Of a stretch of 37,720 bases of DNA, positions 16,925-25,361 are shown piece by piece. The DNA comes from an uncultured Blautia sp. (GTDB lineage: Bacteria; Bacillota; Clostridia; Lachnospirales; Lachnospiraceae): positions 1 to 37,720 of the forward strand of contig CAMOQF010000009.1 of NCBI GenBank assembly GCA_946622645.1, read 5' to 3'. The notes beneath the pieces are model-generated. The model was given only the letters and a program-made list of their open reading frames with translations, ran no database searches and was not told the origin of the DNA. Numbering within the stretch: position 1 is the stretch's first letter; every line of letters begins with the position of its first letter. Both the position numbers and the translations under genes were made by a program.

Positions 16925-17976
16925 CTGATTTCCTCCTTCATATATCCTGCAAAAGCACTGAACGCGGACGGGATCGCAAAAGTGTCCTCCTCCGAAACAC
17001 CGTTCACAAAGATCAATCCTTCTTGTTTTGCATTCTCACGTGCGGCTACGCGTACCAGATAGCCGCGTAGACGCCACTCAATATGTGTAAATATGTGTCT
17101 GGCCTCGGGCAGCGGTGTGATCCGCAAAGGCTCAAGCTGCAGACGTCTGACGTATTCCTGTGTCTCTTCCTGCGAATAATGACCCGGTTCGTTCGGGAGT
17201 TCATAGAGACCTGCCAGGAGGCCGCGTCCCGGCCTTTTCCGGATCGCGCAGAAATCGCCGTCGCGGATCACAAAGACTGTTCTGTTCTCTGTTTTTCTGG
17301 CCTTCCGGGTCTTTCGGACCGGCAGGAAAGCCGCTCTGTTCTCCAGATAAGCGAAGCAGTCCTTCTGCACCGGACAGTCTGCGCAGCGGACCTGATCCTT
17401 CGGCAGACAGACGAGCGCTCCGAGCTCCATCAAAGCCTGGTTGAAATCACCGGGACGAGACGGACTGATCCACTCTCCTGCCATTTTCTGCGCGAGTGTC
17501 TTTGCCTGGGGAAGTGTGATATCGTCCTCATATCCGGTGAGTCTTGCCCAGACACGCAGAACGTTTCCGTCCACAGCGGGCACCGGTTTCTGAAAGGCGA
17601 TGGAAAGGATCGCCCCCGCAGTATACTCTCCGATCCCGGATAGTTTCAGCAGTTCTTCTCTCTCCTGCGGGATCGCCGATGCGTGTCTCTCCTGCATCTG
17701 GACGGCGGCTTTTTTCAGGTTCCGCGCCCGGCTGTAATACCCGAGTCCTTCCCAGAGCTTTAACAGCTTTTCCTCCGGACAGGCGGCCAGATGATCGACA
17801 TCCGGGAGTTCTGAGATAAAGCGAAGAAAATACGGTTTCACGGTCTCCACGCGGGTCTGCTGCAGCATGATCTCCGAGATCCAGGTGTAATACGGATCCT
17901 GACGGTCCCTCCAGGGAAGTGTACGTTTGTTTTTGTCATACCAGTCCAGCAGCCTGTCGGAAAATCCTTCCTGCAT
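16921..17976 (-). CDS. mutY: A/G-specific adenine glycosylase MutY
   Basis: A 351-residue DNA repair glycosylase that removes A mispaired with 8-oxoG. The catalytic glutamate is in SEIMLQQTRVETV (E35), the helix-hairpin-helix is LSGIGEYTAGAIL, and the aspartate is in VPAVDGNVLRV (D135). An iron-sulfur cluster loop follows (C-x7-C-x2-C-x5-C in VCLPKDQVRCADC and beyond), one residue longer than the E. coli spacing. The C-terminal NUDIX-like domain (about 220-350) reads the 8-oxoG. The track start at 18006 adds ten residues; I choose the ATG at 17976 with AGGAGA eight bases upstream. It is translationally coupled to the glycosyltransferase. Confidence 0.94.
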   Translation of the reverse strand: MQEGFSDRLLDWYDKNKRTLPWRDRQDPYYTWISEIMLQQTRVETVKPYFLRFISELPDVDHLAACPEEKLLKLWEGLGYYSRARNLKKAAVQMQERHASAIPQEREELLKLSGIGEYTAGAILSIAFQKPVPAVDGNVLRVWARLTGYEDDITLPQAKTLAQKMAGEWISPSRPGDFNQALMELGALVCLPKDQVRCADCPVQKDCFAYLENRAAFLPVRKTRKARKTENRTVFVIRDGDFCAIRKRPGRGLLAGLYELPNEPGHYSQEETQEYVRRLQLEPLRITPLPEARHIFTHIEWRLRGYLVRVAARENAKQEGLIFVNGVSEEDTFAIPSAFSAFAGYMKEEIR

Positions 17977-18000
17977 CTTGTCTTCTCCTGTTCGCACACA

Positions 18001-18051
18001 TGACAACCGGCAGCATCCGGTTTTTCCGGTATGCTGCCGTAGATCCTGTCA
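18001..18051. repeat. Long hairpin between the DUF3784-like gene and mutY
   Basis: Inner arms CGGCAGCAT-CCGG and CCGGTATGCTGCCG flank a TTTTT loop with one bulge, and outer arms TGACA/TGTCA extend it. Neither strand has a T run after the stem, so it is not a standard intrinsic terminator. It could be an RNA processing or stability element within the minus-strand transcript. Confidence 0.6.
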
Positions 18052-18053
18052 CT

Positions 18054-18347
18054 TTATTTCATACATTTTTTCCGCATGTAGACAAACAGAGCGGTGAAGG
18101 AACCGATGACCACGACCAGATAGATGATGGAAGCCAGCAGTCCTGTGGTAAACAGGTCGATCACCGAAGCGACGCCTACGACCAGAAAAGCGATCCCGCT
18201 GGCACGTTCGACCTTATCCAGGTTATAGATCTTTTTCCGTTCCTCCGCGTTGCCGCCTCCCATCAGGAAGCCGCCGTTGCCGGTGAGCAGAAGGACGCCT
18301 CCGATCAGAGAGATCGCAGAGATGATAATGCCAAATGTCTGATCCAT
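18054..18347 (-). CDS. Small membrane protein, DUF3784-like
   Basis: A 97-residue protein with three hydrophobic segments (about 5-24, 48-66 and 70-90). A short polar part after the first, GGNAEERKKIYNLDKVERASG, resembles the loop of DUF3784 proteins common in Firmicutes, whose function is not known. The C terminus is basic (MRKKCMK). It starts 30 bases after the L,D-transpeptidase stop and is followed by the hairpin element. Codon use and composition match the neighbours, so it appears to be a resident gene. No function is proposed. Confidence 0.65.
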   Translation of the reverse strand: MDQTFGIIISAISLIGGVLLLTGNGGFLMGGGNAEERKKIYNLDKVERASGIAFLVVGVASVIDLFTTGLLASIIYLVVVIGSFTALFVYMRKKCMK

Positions 18348-18377
18348 AAAAAACCTCTCACAAGCTTTTCTGTCTTC

Positions 18378-19934
18378 TTAATAGAAACAGATGATGGGCA
18401 CATTGTATTCGATGATCGAATAGAGCGTCTGTGCGCTGTAATACGGCAGGTTGATGCATCCGTGCGAGCCGCCGTATATCCATCTGTCGCCGCCGAAATA
18501 CGGCTGCCAGTTGGCGTCATGGAAACCGATGCCGCCGTTGAAAGGCATCCAGTAGGTTACATGGGTCTCGTACTCATAAGTACCGTTCGGACGCATGGGT
18601 CCTCTCAGGACAGCCGGGCTGCTCTTGCTGTACAGCTTGTATACGCCCGACGGCGTGGTCCGGGTCGGATCCACCTTCATTCCGGAGACGATGGGAGAAT
18701 CAAAGATCAGAGCGCCGTCTTTATAGTAGTACATATACTGGAAGCTCAGATCCACTTCGATGTAGGTGTTGCCGAAGTCATTGTAGCCATAGGAATTGGC
18801 TGTCATGATGTAATCCGGCGTCCGGGAGATCTGGCCGCCCTGACGGATCGCCTGGATCAGCGCTTCGGTCTCCGCCGCCTGGTCCATCAGCCATCCGTAG
18901 GCGCTTCCGTACACGTAGACCGTACGGCCGCTGGTGGCGTCGAACGGACGTTCCGTCCCTACGGTGTCGTATTTTTCCGCGAGGCCTGCGACATACTGAC
19001 GCACATGCTCCCGGAACGAAGCTTCGTCATCGATCAGCTGACCTTTCTCGTCAAACTGCAGCCAGGAGCGGATGGTAGAACCATCCAGCGTCTCGGTGGC
19101 ATCTCCGAAGGTGTAGGTGATGCTGGCGTTGGCCATATTGTTGTAGGCTTCCACCGTCTCCTGCAGTTCCTCGCTCTCGCTGGTCAGGTCAGCCGCTTTG
19201 TAGACCGACGGTTCCGACCCCAGATCGATCTGGGTGTCCTCTCCCGAGATGGCCTGGCTCAGCGCCTGGTAGGCGGATTTCAGGATCAGTTCGCTTCCTT
19301 CGGTCTCCGGAACGATCTCGAACCGGTCGTTCTGAAAGGCAACGTAGGCGTTTTCCGGTTCGATCTGATTTTCCTCCTGGGCGGCGTCCAGCGAACGGAT
19401 CTCGTCCTGCAGGAGTTTTTTATCAAAGGTCGCCTTGGTCGCTATGGTGTAGCTGCGTTTCTGGTAAAGACCGGTGATCCATTCGTAAGGCTTCTGTTCT
19501 TTTAAAAGCTTGAGGATCTCTCCCTGGGAGGCATATTTGTAATTGATGTCTTCCCCGTCGATGGTCTGCGGCTGCACGTTGCGGGCCTGGATCGTGATCC
19601 GGTAGTCTTCCACCTGATCCGCGATCGCTTTTTCGGCGGCGATCGCCGTCATCCCCGAACAGTCGATACCGTTGATGGTCGTCCCCTCAAAGAACCGGCC
19701 TGAGTAATAGTAGGTCATCAGACCGTAAGCTGCTCCTGTGATGACGCAGAACATTGCCAGAATCAGGCCGGCAGCCTGAAACCCCTTCTTGACTTTGGCA
19801 TGTCTGCCCTCTTCGGGCACCGGAGGCGCCACCGGCGCTTCAAAATACTCTGCATCCTGCACATAGACGACTCTTCCGGGGCGTGCGGACTTCTGCACCT
19901 CGGTCCTGGAAGAGCCCTTGGTATCTTTTTTCAT
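18378..19934 (-). CDS. L,D-transpeptidase (YkuD) with PG_binding_4-like domain
   Basis: A 518-residue wall enzyme anchored by one membrane segment (about 53-74) after a basic, proline-containing cytoplasmic tail. The extracellular part starts with a VanW/PG_binding_4-like module (FFEGTTINGIDCSGMT). After a long middle region comes the YkuD catalytic domain (about 395-518), with GIGFHDANW and the nucleophile motif GGSHGCINL (H491, C493). Such enzymes make 3-3 peptidoglycan cross-links or attach proteins and can resist beta-lactams. The start has GGGGAG eight bases upstream. It lies 24 bases after gpmI and shares its promoter. Confidence 0.92.
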   Translation of the reverse strand: MKKDTKGSSRTEVQKSARPGRVVYVQDAEYFEAPVAPPVPEEGRHAKVKKGFQAAGLILAMFCVITGAAYGLMTYYYSGRFFEGTTINGIDCSGMTAIAAEKAIADQVEDYRITIQARNVQPQTIDGEDINYKYASQGEILKLLKEQKPYEWITGLYQKRSYTIATKATFDKKLLQDEIRSLDAAQEENQIEPENAYVAFQNDRFEIVPETEGSELILKSAYQALSQAISGEDTQIDLGSEPSVYKAADLTSESEELQETVEAYNNMANASITYTFGDATETLDGSTIRSWLQFDEKGQLIDDEASFREHVRQYVAGLAEKYDTVGTERPFDATSGRTVYVYGSAYGWLMDQAAETEALIQAIRQGGQISRTPDYIMTANSYGYNDFGNTYIEVDLSFQYMYYYKDGALIFDSPIVSGMKVDPTRTTPSGVYKLYSKSSPAVLRGPMRPNGTYEYETHVTYWMPFNGGIGFHDANWQPYFGGDRWIYGGSHGCINLPYYSAQTLYSIIEYNVPIICFY

Positions 19935-19958
19935 GCAACAAGCTCCCCTTACTGTAAA

Positions 19959-21500
19959 TTACTCGGTGATCAGAAGGGATTTTCCGGTCATTTCGGACGG
20001 CTGTTCCATCCCCATCAGTTCTAACAGGGTCGGGACGATATCCGCCAGGACGCCGTTTTCGCGAAGCCTGTATTTCGGATCCGCGTTCACCAGGATGAAG
20101 GGAACCGGATTGGTGGTGTGGGCCGTGTGCGGCTCACCAGTGGTGTAATCCACCATCTGTTCGCAGTTTCCGTGATCCGCGCAGATAAAGAGCTGTCCGT
20201 CCACCTCTTTGATCGCTTCGACGGTCCTGCCGACGCAGGCGTCCACGGTCTCCACCGCTTTTACAGCCGCGTCGATCACGCCGGTATGGCCGACCATATC
20301 GGGATTCGCGAAGTTGATGATGATCACGTCATATTTGCCGGAACGGATGGCCTCTGTCAGGCGGTCGCAGACCTCCGGAGCGCTCATCTCCGGCTGCAGG
20401 TCATAGGTGGGCACCTTCGGCGATTTGACCAGGATACGGTCCTCGCCTTCGTTTGGTTCTTCCACGCCGCCGTTAAAGAAGAAGGTCACATGGGCATATT
20501 TTTCGGTCTCGGCGATGCGGGCCTGCGTCATCTTGTGAGCGGCCAGGTATTCGCCGAAGGTATTGCTGAGGGAGACCTTTTTGAAGGCGATCAGCTTGTT
20601 GGGGATGGTGGGATCATAGTCCGTAAAGCAGACGTATGTAAGAGGAATGCGTCTTTCACGGGCAAATCCCTTAAAGTCGTCGTCACAGAACGCTCGGGTG
20701 ATCTCTCTTGCGCGGTCCGGACGGAAGTTGAAGAATACGATGGAGTCATTGTCCGAGATCACGGTGACCGGCTTTCCGTCTTTTTCGATCACGGTCGGAA
20801 GGACGAATTCATCCGTTACGCCTTCGTCATAGGAAGCCTGCACTGCCTCGGCAGCGTCGGTGCCTCTGACGCCTTCTCCTTTTGTCAGAGCGGCAAAGGC
20901 TTTTTCCACACGGTCCCAGCGGTTGTCGCGATCCATCGCATAGTAACGGCCGGAGACCACGCCGATCTGTCCGACGCCGATCTTTTTCATCTCGGCCTGA
21001 AGCGCTTCGATATAGCTCTTTCCGGAAGCCGGCGGTGTGTCGCGGCCGTCCAGGAAGCAGTGTACAAAGACCTTGTCGAGCCCTTCTCTTTTGGCCATCT
21101 CCAGAAGGCCGTACAGATGGGTGTTGTGGCTGTGGACGCCGCCGTCCGACAGAAGCCCCATAAAGTGGATCTGCGAATTGTTTTCTTTGGCGTTTTTCAT
21201 GGCAGCGAGGAGGGCTTCATTTTTGAAGAAGTCTCCATCCTGGATCTCTTTGGTGATCCGGGTCAGTTCCTGATACACAATGCGGCCGGCGCCCATGTTC
21301 AGATGACCCACCTCGGAGTTGCCCATCTGTCCGTCCGGAAGGCCCACGGCAAGGCCGCTTGCATATCCTTTGACAAAAGGATATTCCTTCATCAGATTGT
21401 CCAGCACGGGCGTTTTGGCCAGATAGACCGAATTGGCTTCAGGATTGTCGTTCAGTCCGAATCCGTCCATGATCATCAGCACTGTTGGTCTTTTACTCAT
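19959..21500 (-). CDS. gpmI: 2,3-bisphosphoglycerate-independent phosphoglycerate mutase
   Basis: A 513-residue alkaline-phosphatase-superfamily enzyme interconverting 3- and 2-phosphoglycerate in glycolysis. The metal motif LMIMDGFGLN and the phosphoserine in GQMGNSEVGHLNMGAGR (S62) are intact, followed by FLDGRDTPP, FFNFRPDRAREI and the late metal ligands in FICADHGNCE and GEPHTAHTTNPVPF. The length is normal. The ATG at 21500 has GGAGA six bases upstream, and a promoter with a 14-bp palindrome over its -10 lies about 60 bases away. It heads the unit gpmI-L,D-transpeptidase-DUF3784-mutY-glycosyltransferase. Confidence 0.98.
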   Translation of the reverse strand: MSKRPTVLMIMDGFGLNDNPEANSVYLAKTPVLDNLMKEYPFVKGYASGLAVGLPDGQMGNSEVGHLNMGAGRIVYQELTRITKEIQDGDFFKNEALLAAMKNAKENNSQIHFMGLLSDGGVHSHNTHLYGLLEMAKREGLDKVFVHCFLDGRDTPPASGKSYIEALQAEMKKIGVGQIGVVSGRYYAMDRDNRWDRVEKAFAALTKGEGVRGTDAAEAVQASYDEGVTDEFVLPTVIEKDGKPVTVISDNDSIVFFNFRPDRAREITRAFCDDDFKGFARERRIPLTYVCFTDYDPTIPNKLIAFKKVSLSNTFGEYLAAHKMTQARIAETEKYAHVTFFFNGGVEEPNEGEDRILVKSPKVPTYDLQPEMSAPEVCDRLTEAIRSGKYDVIIINFANPDMVGHTGVIDAAVKAVETVDACVGRTVEAIKEVDGQLFICADHGNCEQMVDYTTGEPHTAHTTNPVPFILVNADPKYRLRENGVLADIVPTLLELMGMEQPSEMTGKSLLITE

Positions 21501-21552
21501 ATCATTCTCCTTTTATGCAGACTGCCTTTCGGCACAGGGTTACATAATATCC

Positions 21553-21566
21553 TATACTATAGTATA
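21553..21566. repeat. 14-bp perfect palindrome over the gpmI promoter
   Basis: TATACTATAGTATA reads the same on both strands and overlaps the -10 of the gpmI promoter. It may be an operator, or simply overlapping -10-like hexamers on both strands. Confidence 0.5.
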
Positions 21567-21587
21567 CAATTATCGTCCGTTTTTCAA
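21559..21587 (-). promoter_or_regulatory. Likely promoter of gpmI
   Basis: The minus strand has TTGAAA (21582-21587) overlapping the ppk1 stop codon, 17 bases, then TACTAT (21559-21564). A neighbouring TATACT offers an alternative at shorter spacing. Confidence 0.5.
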
Positions 21588-23764
21588 TCTTTATTTTCGG
21601 AATCTTCTGATTCGAGCTCTTCAGCCGGCTCCGCGGGGATAAACACGCGTCCGCTGGTCTTCTTTTCCTGCAGGATACGGGCTGCCTCGGTGGCTTCGCG
21701 GCAGAATTCCATCTGGGAATTGATCGGGGTCTTTCCTCTCCGGTCCGCTTTGATATAGTTGCCGTCCGGCTGCAGCAGGTGCGCTTTTACGTTATCCTGG
21801 AACTCCAGGTCCAGGATATGCAGAAGCTCTTTTTTGATATCCTCGTCCTCCACAGGGAAGACGATCTCCACGCGGCGGTCCAGGTTTCGCGGCATCCAGT
21901 CCGCGCTGCCCATGTAGACCTCCTCGTTTCCGCCGTTATAGAAATAGAAGATCCGGGCATGCTCCAGGAAATTGCCGACGATGGAACGTACCTGGATGTT
22001 CTCCGAGACGCCGGGAACACCCACCTTGAGGCAGCAGATACCGCGGACAAGGAGCTGTATCTTCACTCCGCAGGAGGAAGCGTGGCACAGGGCCGACATG
22101 ATCACCGGATCACAGAGGGAATTCATCTTCGCCGTGATGGCGGCCGGAATGCCTTTGAGGGCGTTCTGCGCTTCCCGGCGGATCAGCTTCAGGAACCGGT
22201 CTTTCATCCAGATGGGGGCGACGATCAGCTTGTTCCAGTGCCTGGGCTCCGAATAACCGGAGAGCATGTTGAACACGGCGGTCGCGTCCTCCCCGATCCG
22301 CTCATCGCAGGTAAAGATGCCGCAGTCCGTGTAAAGCCTTGCCGTGGAGTCGTTGTAGTTTCCGGTAGCCAGATGGACATAGCGGCGGATGCCGGTCTCT
22401 TCCCTTCTGACCACGAGGGTGATCTTACTGTGGGTCTTCAGGCCTACCAGGCCGTAGATCACGTGGCAGCCTGCTTTTTCAAGCTTCTGCGCCCAGACAA
22501 TGTTGTTTTCCTCGTCAAAGCGGGCTTTCAGTTCCACCAGGACCGAGACCTGCTTGCCGTTCTCGGCCGCCTGCGCCAGCGCCGCGATGATGGGCGAATT
22601 GCCGCTGACACGGTACAGGGTCTGCTTGATGGCCAGGACATCCGGGTCCTTTGCGGACTGGCGGATAAAGTTGACGACCGGGTCAAAACTCATGTAGGGA
22701 TGATGCAGAAAGACATCCTTCTCCTTGATCACGTCGTAGATGCTCTTGTCGTTCTGGAAGGGGAGGACCGGGGCCGGCGTATACTTCGGCTCTTTGTACT
22801 GCTCGTAACCCTCCGTTCCATAGACCTTCATAAGATAGGTCAGATCCAGGGGACCGTTGATCTGGAAGATGTCGTCGTCCTTGATGCTGAATTCTTCCAC
22901 CAGCACCTGCAGCAGACGGCTGTCGATGTTCTCTTCCACCTCCAGGCGGATCACCTCGCCCCACTGACGCTTTTTCAGCTGCTTCTGGATCTCCACCAGA
23001 AGATCCTCCGCCTCGTCCTCGTCGATGGTCAGGTCGGCGTTCCGCATAATGCGGTACGGGTGGGCGCAGACAACACTGTTGCTGAGGAACAGCTTTCCGA
23101 TGTTCCGTTCGATGATCTGTTCCAGCAGGATCACGTTGGTGTCACCGGTCTTATCGGACGGAAGGATGACCACGCGCGGCAGTACGGAAGGCACCTGTAC
23201 CGTGGCGAATTCCAGCACCTCTTTTCCCTTTTTGTTCTTTTTGGAGATCAGGGCACCGATGTTCAGCGTCTTGTTCCGGATCAGCGGGAAAGGTCTGGAC
23301 GAATCCATGGCCATGGGCGTCAGCACCGGATACACATTGTCCTCAAAATACCGGTCTACAAACGCCTGCTGTTTCGGATTCAGGCTCTCGTGGCTCAGGA
23401 TCAGATGCATCCCTGCCTTTTCGAGCGCCGGAAGGAGCGATTTGTTGAGGGTCTGGTACTGCTGCCTGACCAGTTCGTGTGTCTGGGCGCTGATCTCCTT
23501 CAGCTGTTCTTTGGATGAAAGACCGGCGATGTCAGTCTTGGCATAGCCTGCATGCACCTGGTCCTTCAGGGAAGCGACACGCACCATAAAGAACTCATCC
23601 AGGTTGGACGCGGTAATGCTCAAAAATTTCAGTCTTTCAAACAGAGGAAGGTTTTTATCTTTTGCTTCCGAGAGCACCCGTTCGTCAAATTTGAGCCAGC
23701 TCAGCTCCCGGTTGACAAAATACTCCGGTTTTTCAAAACTTTTGATCTCTTTTTTATATTCCAT
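21584..23764 (-). CDS. ppk1: Polyphosphate kinase 1
   Basis: A 726-residue enzyme reversibly making inorganic polyphosphate from ATP. The N-terminal domain begins FVNRELSWLKFDERVL; the PLD-like catalytic domains contain QTLYRVSGNSPI, VELKARFDEENNI, the autophosphorylated histidine region YVHLATGNYNDSTARLYTD, and MGSADWMPRNLDRRVE. Length and motifs are normal. The track start at 23779 is a TTG without a ribosome site. The ATG at 23764 with a G-rich stretch (GGGGGAT) upstream gives the usual family start. It lies 23 bases after the Ppx-like gene, so synthesis and turnover or sensing of polyphosphate are likely co-expressed. Confidence 0.96.
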   Translation of the reverse strand: MEYKKEIKSFEKPEYFVNRELSWLKFDERVLSEAKDKNLPLFERLKFLSITASNLDEFFMVRVASLKDQVHAGYAKTDIAGLSSKEQLKEISAQTHELVRQQYQTLNKSLLPALEKAGMHLILSHESLNPKQQAFVDRYFEDNVYPVLTPMAMDSSRPFPLIRNKTLNIGALISKKNKKGKEVLEFATVQVPSVLPRVVILPSDKTGDTNVILLEQIIERNIGKLFLSNSVVCAHPYRIMRNADLTIDEDEAEDLLVEIQKQLKKRQWGEVIRLEVEENIDSRLLQVLVEEFSIKDDDIFQINGPLDLTYLMKVYGTEGYEQYKEPKYTPAPVLPFQNDKSIYDVIKEKDVFLHHPYMSFDPVVNFIRQSAKDPDVLAIKQTLYRVSGNSPIIAALAQAAENGKQVSVLVELKARFDEENNIVWAQKLEKAGCHVIYGLVGLKTHSKITLVVRREETGIRRYVHLATGNYNDSTARLYTDCGIFTCDERIGEDATAVFNMLSGYSEPRHWNKLIVAPIWMKDRFLKLIRREAQNALKGIPAAITAKMNSLCDPVIMSALCHASSCGVKIQLLVRGICCLKVGVPGVSENIQVRSIVGNFLEHARIFYFYNGGNEEVYMGSADWMPRNLDRRVEIVFPVEDEDIKKELLHILDLEFQDNVKAHLLQPDGNYIKADRRGKTPINSQMEFCREATEAARILQEKKTSGRVFIPAEPAEELESEDSENKD

Positions 23765-23787
23765 CACATCATCCCCCAAGACAGTTT

Positions 23788-25323
23788 TTATGCCTTCTTC
23801 TTTCTTTTGAGGATCAGCCTGATCCCGAACACTTCTTCAAAAAAGTCCACTTTGTCTTTCAGAAGGCCAAGCTCCAGCGAAAGATCCATGGTGGAATCCA
23901 GCGTCAGCTCCAGGACCCGGTCCTTCAGGACGGCCTTGATGCCTTCCACCTTCTGGTAATGGCTGCGGTCCATGGCGTTGGCAAGCCGCAGGATGGCTGC
24001 GAGCCTTGCGATCATCAGGTACTGATCCCGGTCTACCACCAGATCCCTCTCATACTCCGAGGAATACTTGAATTCCGCGTTGTTGTAGCGGACCGCGCTC
24101 GCGATGATGTGCCGCTCTTTGGTGGAAAGACCGATCACCTCGGTGGACATGATGATCTGATAGGAGCATTCCGAGACTTCTCCCATGCTGATGTACTTGC
24201 CCACATCGTGCAGCTGAACGGCGATCTGCAGAAGAAGCCGCTCCCGGCTTCCCATGCCGTGCATCTTTTTGGTGCTGTCAAAGATCGCCAGCGCCAGAGC
24301 TGTGGTCCCCTGGATATGGTTTTTGCCGGAGGAATATCTCTTTGCAATGTTCCGGGACGCGACCAGGATGTCGTTTTCAAAATTGTGGGCGCTCCTGATG
24401 AACTTTTTCCGCTCCGCGAAATCGTAGGCGATCCCGTCCAGGAGCGATACGCCCGGCATCCACAGGGACTCCGCGTTGAAGATATCCATGAAGTTTTTGC
24501 AGATGACCATGGTAGGAACGGCAAGGGACGCGTATTCCTCATCGATCTCCATCTCCTCCGCGAGCTGGCTGGTCGATTTATGCACGATCGCCTCGTAGCG
24601 TTTTTCGAACTCCGCGCGGGTGATGATGCGGTCCTGCAGATCCTCCCGGAAGATGGTGTCTGTCAGGAAGTCGCCCATCAGGATCAGGTTCTTGATGTCC
24701 CTGTCCTTCAGATACAGCCGCGAAAAGCTCATCAGATCGTTCCGGATGAACTCCTGGACCAGCTGGTCATAATGGATGGTGGTCTTTTCGAGCTCCTTCA
24801 GCCTTTCCCGGATCCGGAGGGACCCCATCTTCAGGTTCTGTGTCGTCACCAGCGCGTCCTTATCAAACAGGGAGACCTGAAGCGAACCGCCGCCCACATC
24901 CATGATGGCCGTGCCCTTCTGGATGATCTTTTTAAAGCCTGCTTCGATGGCGGCGATGGATTTATATCCAAGGAAATGCTGCTCGGAGTTGCTCAGGATC
25001 TCGATCCGGATGCCGGACCTCTGAAAGATCTGTTCCACCACGATCACGGGGTTGATGAGTTCCCTGAACGCGCTGTGGGCGCAGGCGCGGTATTCTTCCG
25101 CAGCGAACTCCTTCATGATCCTCTGGAAATCCAGCAGGATCTCGCAAAGGGCGTCCACCATGTCCGGAGAAAGCTTGCCCGTGGAATAAGCATCGTTCCC
25201 CAGCACCAGGGGGAAGCGTACGTCCGTCAGCTCCCTGAAGCCGATCTTCTGGGACAGTTCGAATATCTTCATCGATACCTCGTAGGATCCGATATCGATG
25301 GCTGCAAAGGTTTTTACTGCCAT
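23788..25323 (-). CDS. ppx: Ppx/GppA-family phosphatase with C-terminal HD domain
   Basis: A 511-residue protein with an ASKHA-fold Ppx/GppA domain (about 1-300) and an HD-type helical domain (LQIAVQLHDVGKYI, about 385-398) as in long exopolyphosphatases. The second phosphate loop AIMDVGGGSLQVSLF is intact. The first loop reads IDIGSYEVSMKIF instead of the usual IDIGSNS-R-type, and the GEEEA-like motif reads SNSEQHFL, keeping one glutamate. The ATG at 25323 with AAGGAG upstream is chosen over the track start at 25344. Its position before ppk1 suggests polyphosphate or pppGpp turnover, but the changed residues leave activity open. Confidence 0.85.
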   Translation of the reverse strand: MAVKTFAAIDIGSYEVSMKIFELSQKIGFRELTDVRFPLVLGNDAYSTGKLSPDMVDALCEILLDFQRIMKEFAAEEYRACAHSAFRELINPVIVVEQIFQRSGIRIEILSNSEQHFLGYKSIAAIEAGFKKIIQKGTAIMDVGGGSLQVSLFDKDALVTTQNLKMGSLRIRERLKELEKTTIHYDQLVQEFIRNDLMSFSRLYLKDRDIKNLILMGDFLTDTIFREDLQDRIITRAEFEKRYEAIVHKSTSQLAEEMEIDEEYASLAVPTMVICKNFMDIFNAESLWMPGVSLLDGIAYDFAERKKFIRSAHNFENDILVASRNIAKRYSSGKNHIQGTTALALAIFDSTKKMHGMGSRERLLLQIAVQLHDVGKYISMGEVSECSYQIIMSTEVIGLSTKERHIIASAVRYNNAEFKYSSEYERDLVVDRDQYLMIARLAAILRLANAMDRSHYQKVEGIKAVLKDRVLELTLDSTMDLSLELGLLKDKVDFFEEVFGIRLILKRKKKA

Positions 25324-25361
25324 GGAATTCTCCTTCCTGATCATTTTCCGCTGTATCGCGC

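Noticed and set aside
21779-23518. 579-aa plus-strand ORF opposite ppk1
   Set aside because: Shadow of PPK1; composition rich in His, Arg, Val and Asp as expected of an antisense frame. The similar ORFs opposite gpmI (20118-21758), ppx (23959-25365), thrC (2230-3540) and the L,D-transpeptidase (17919-19505) were rejected for the same reason.
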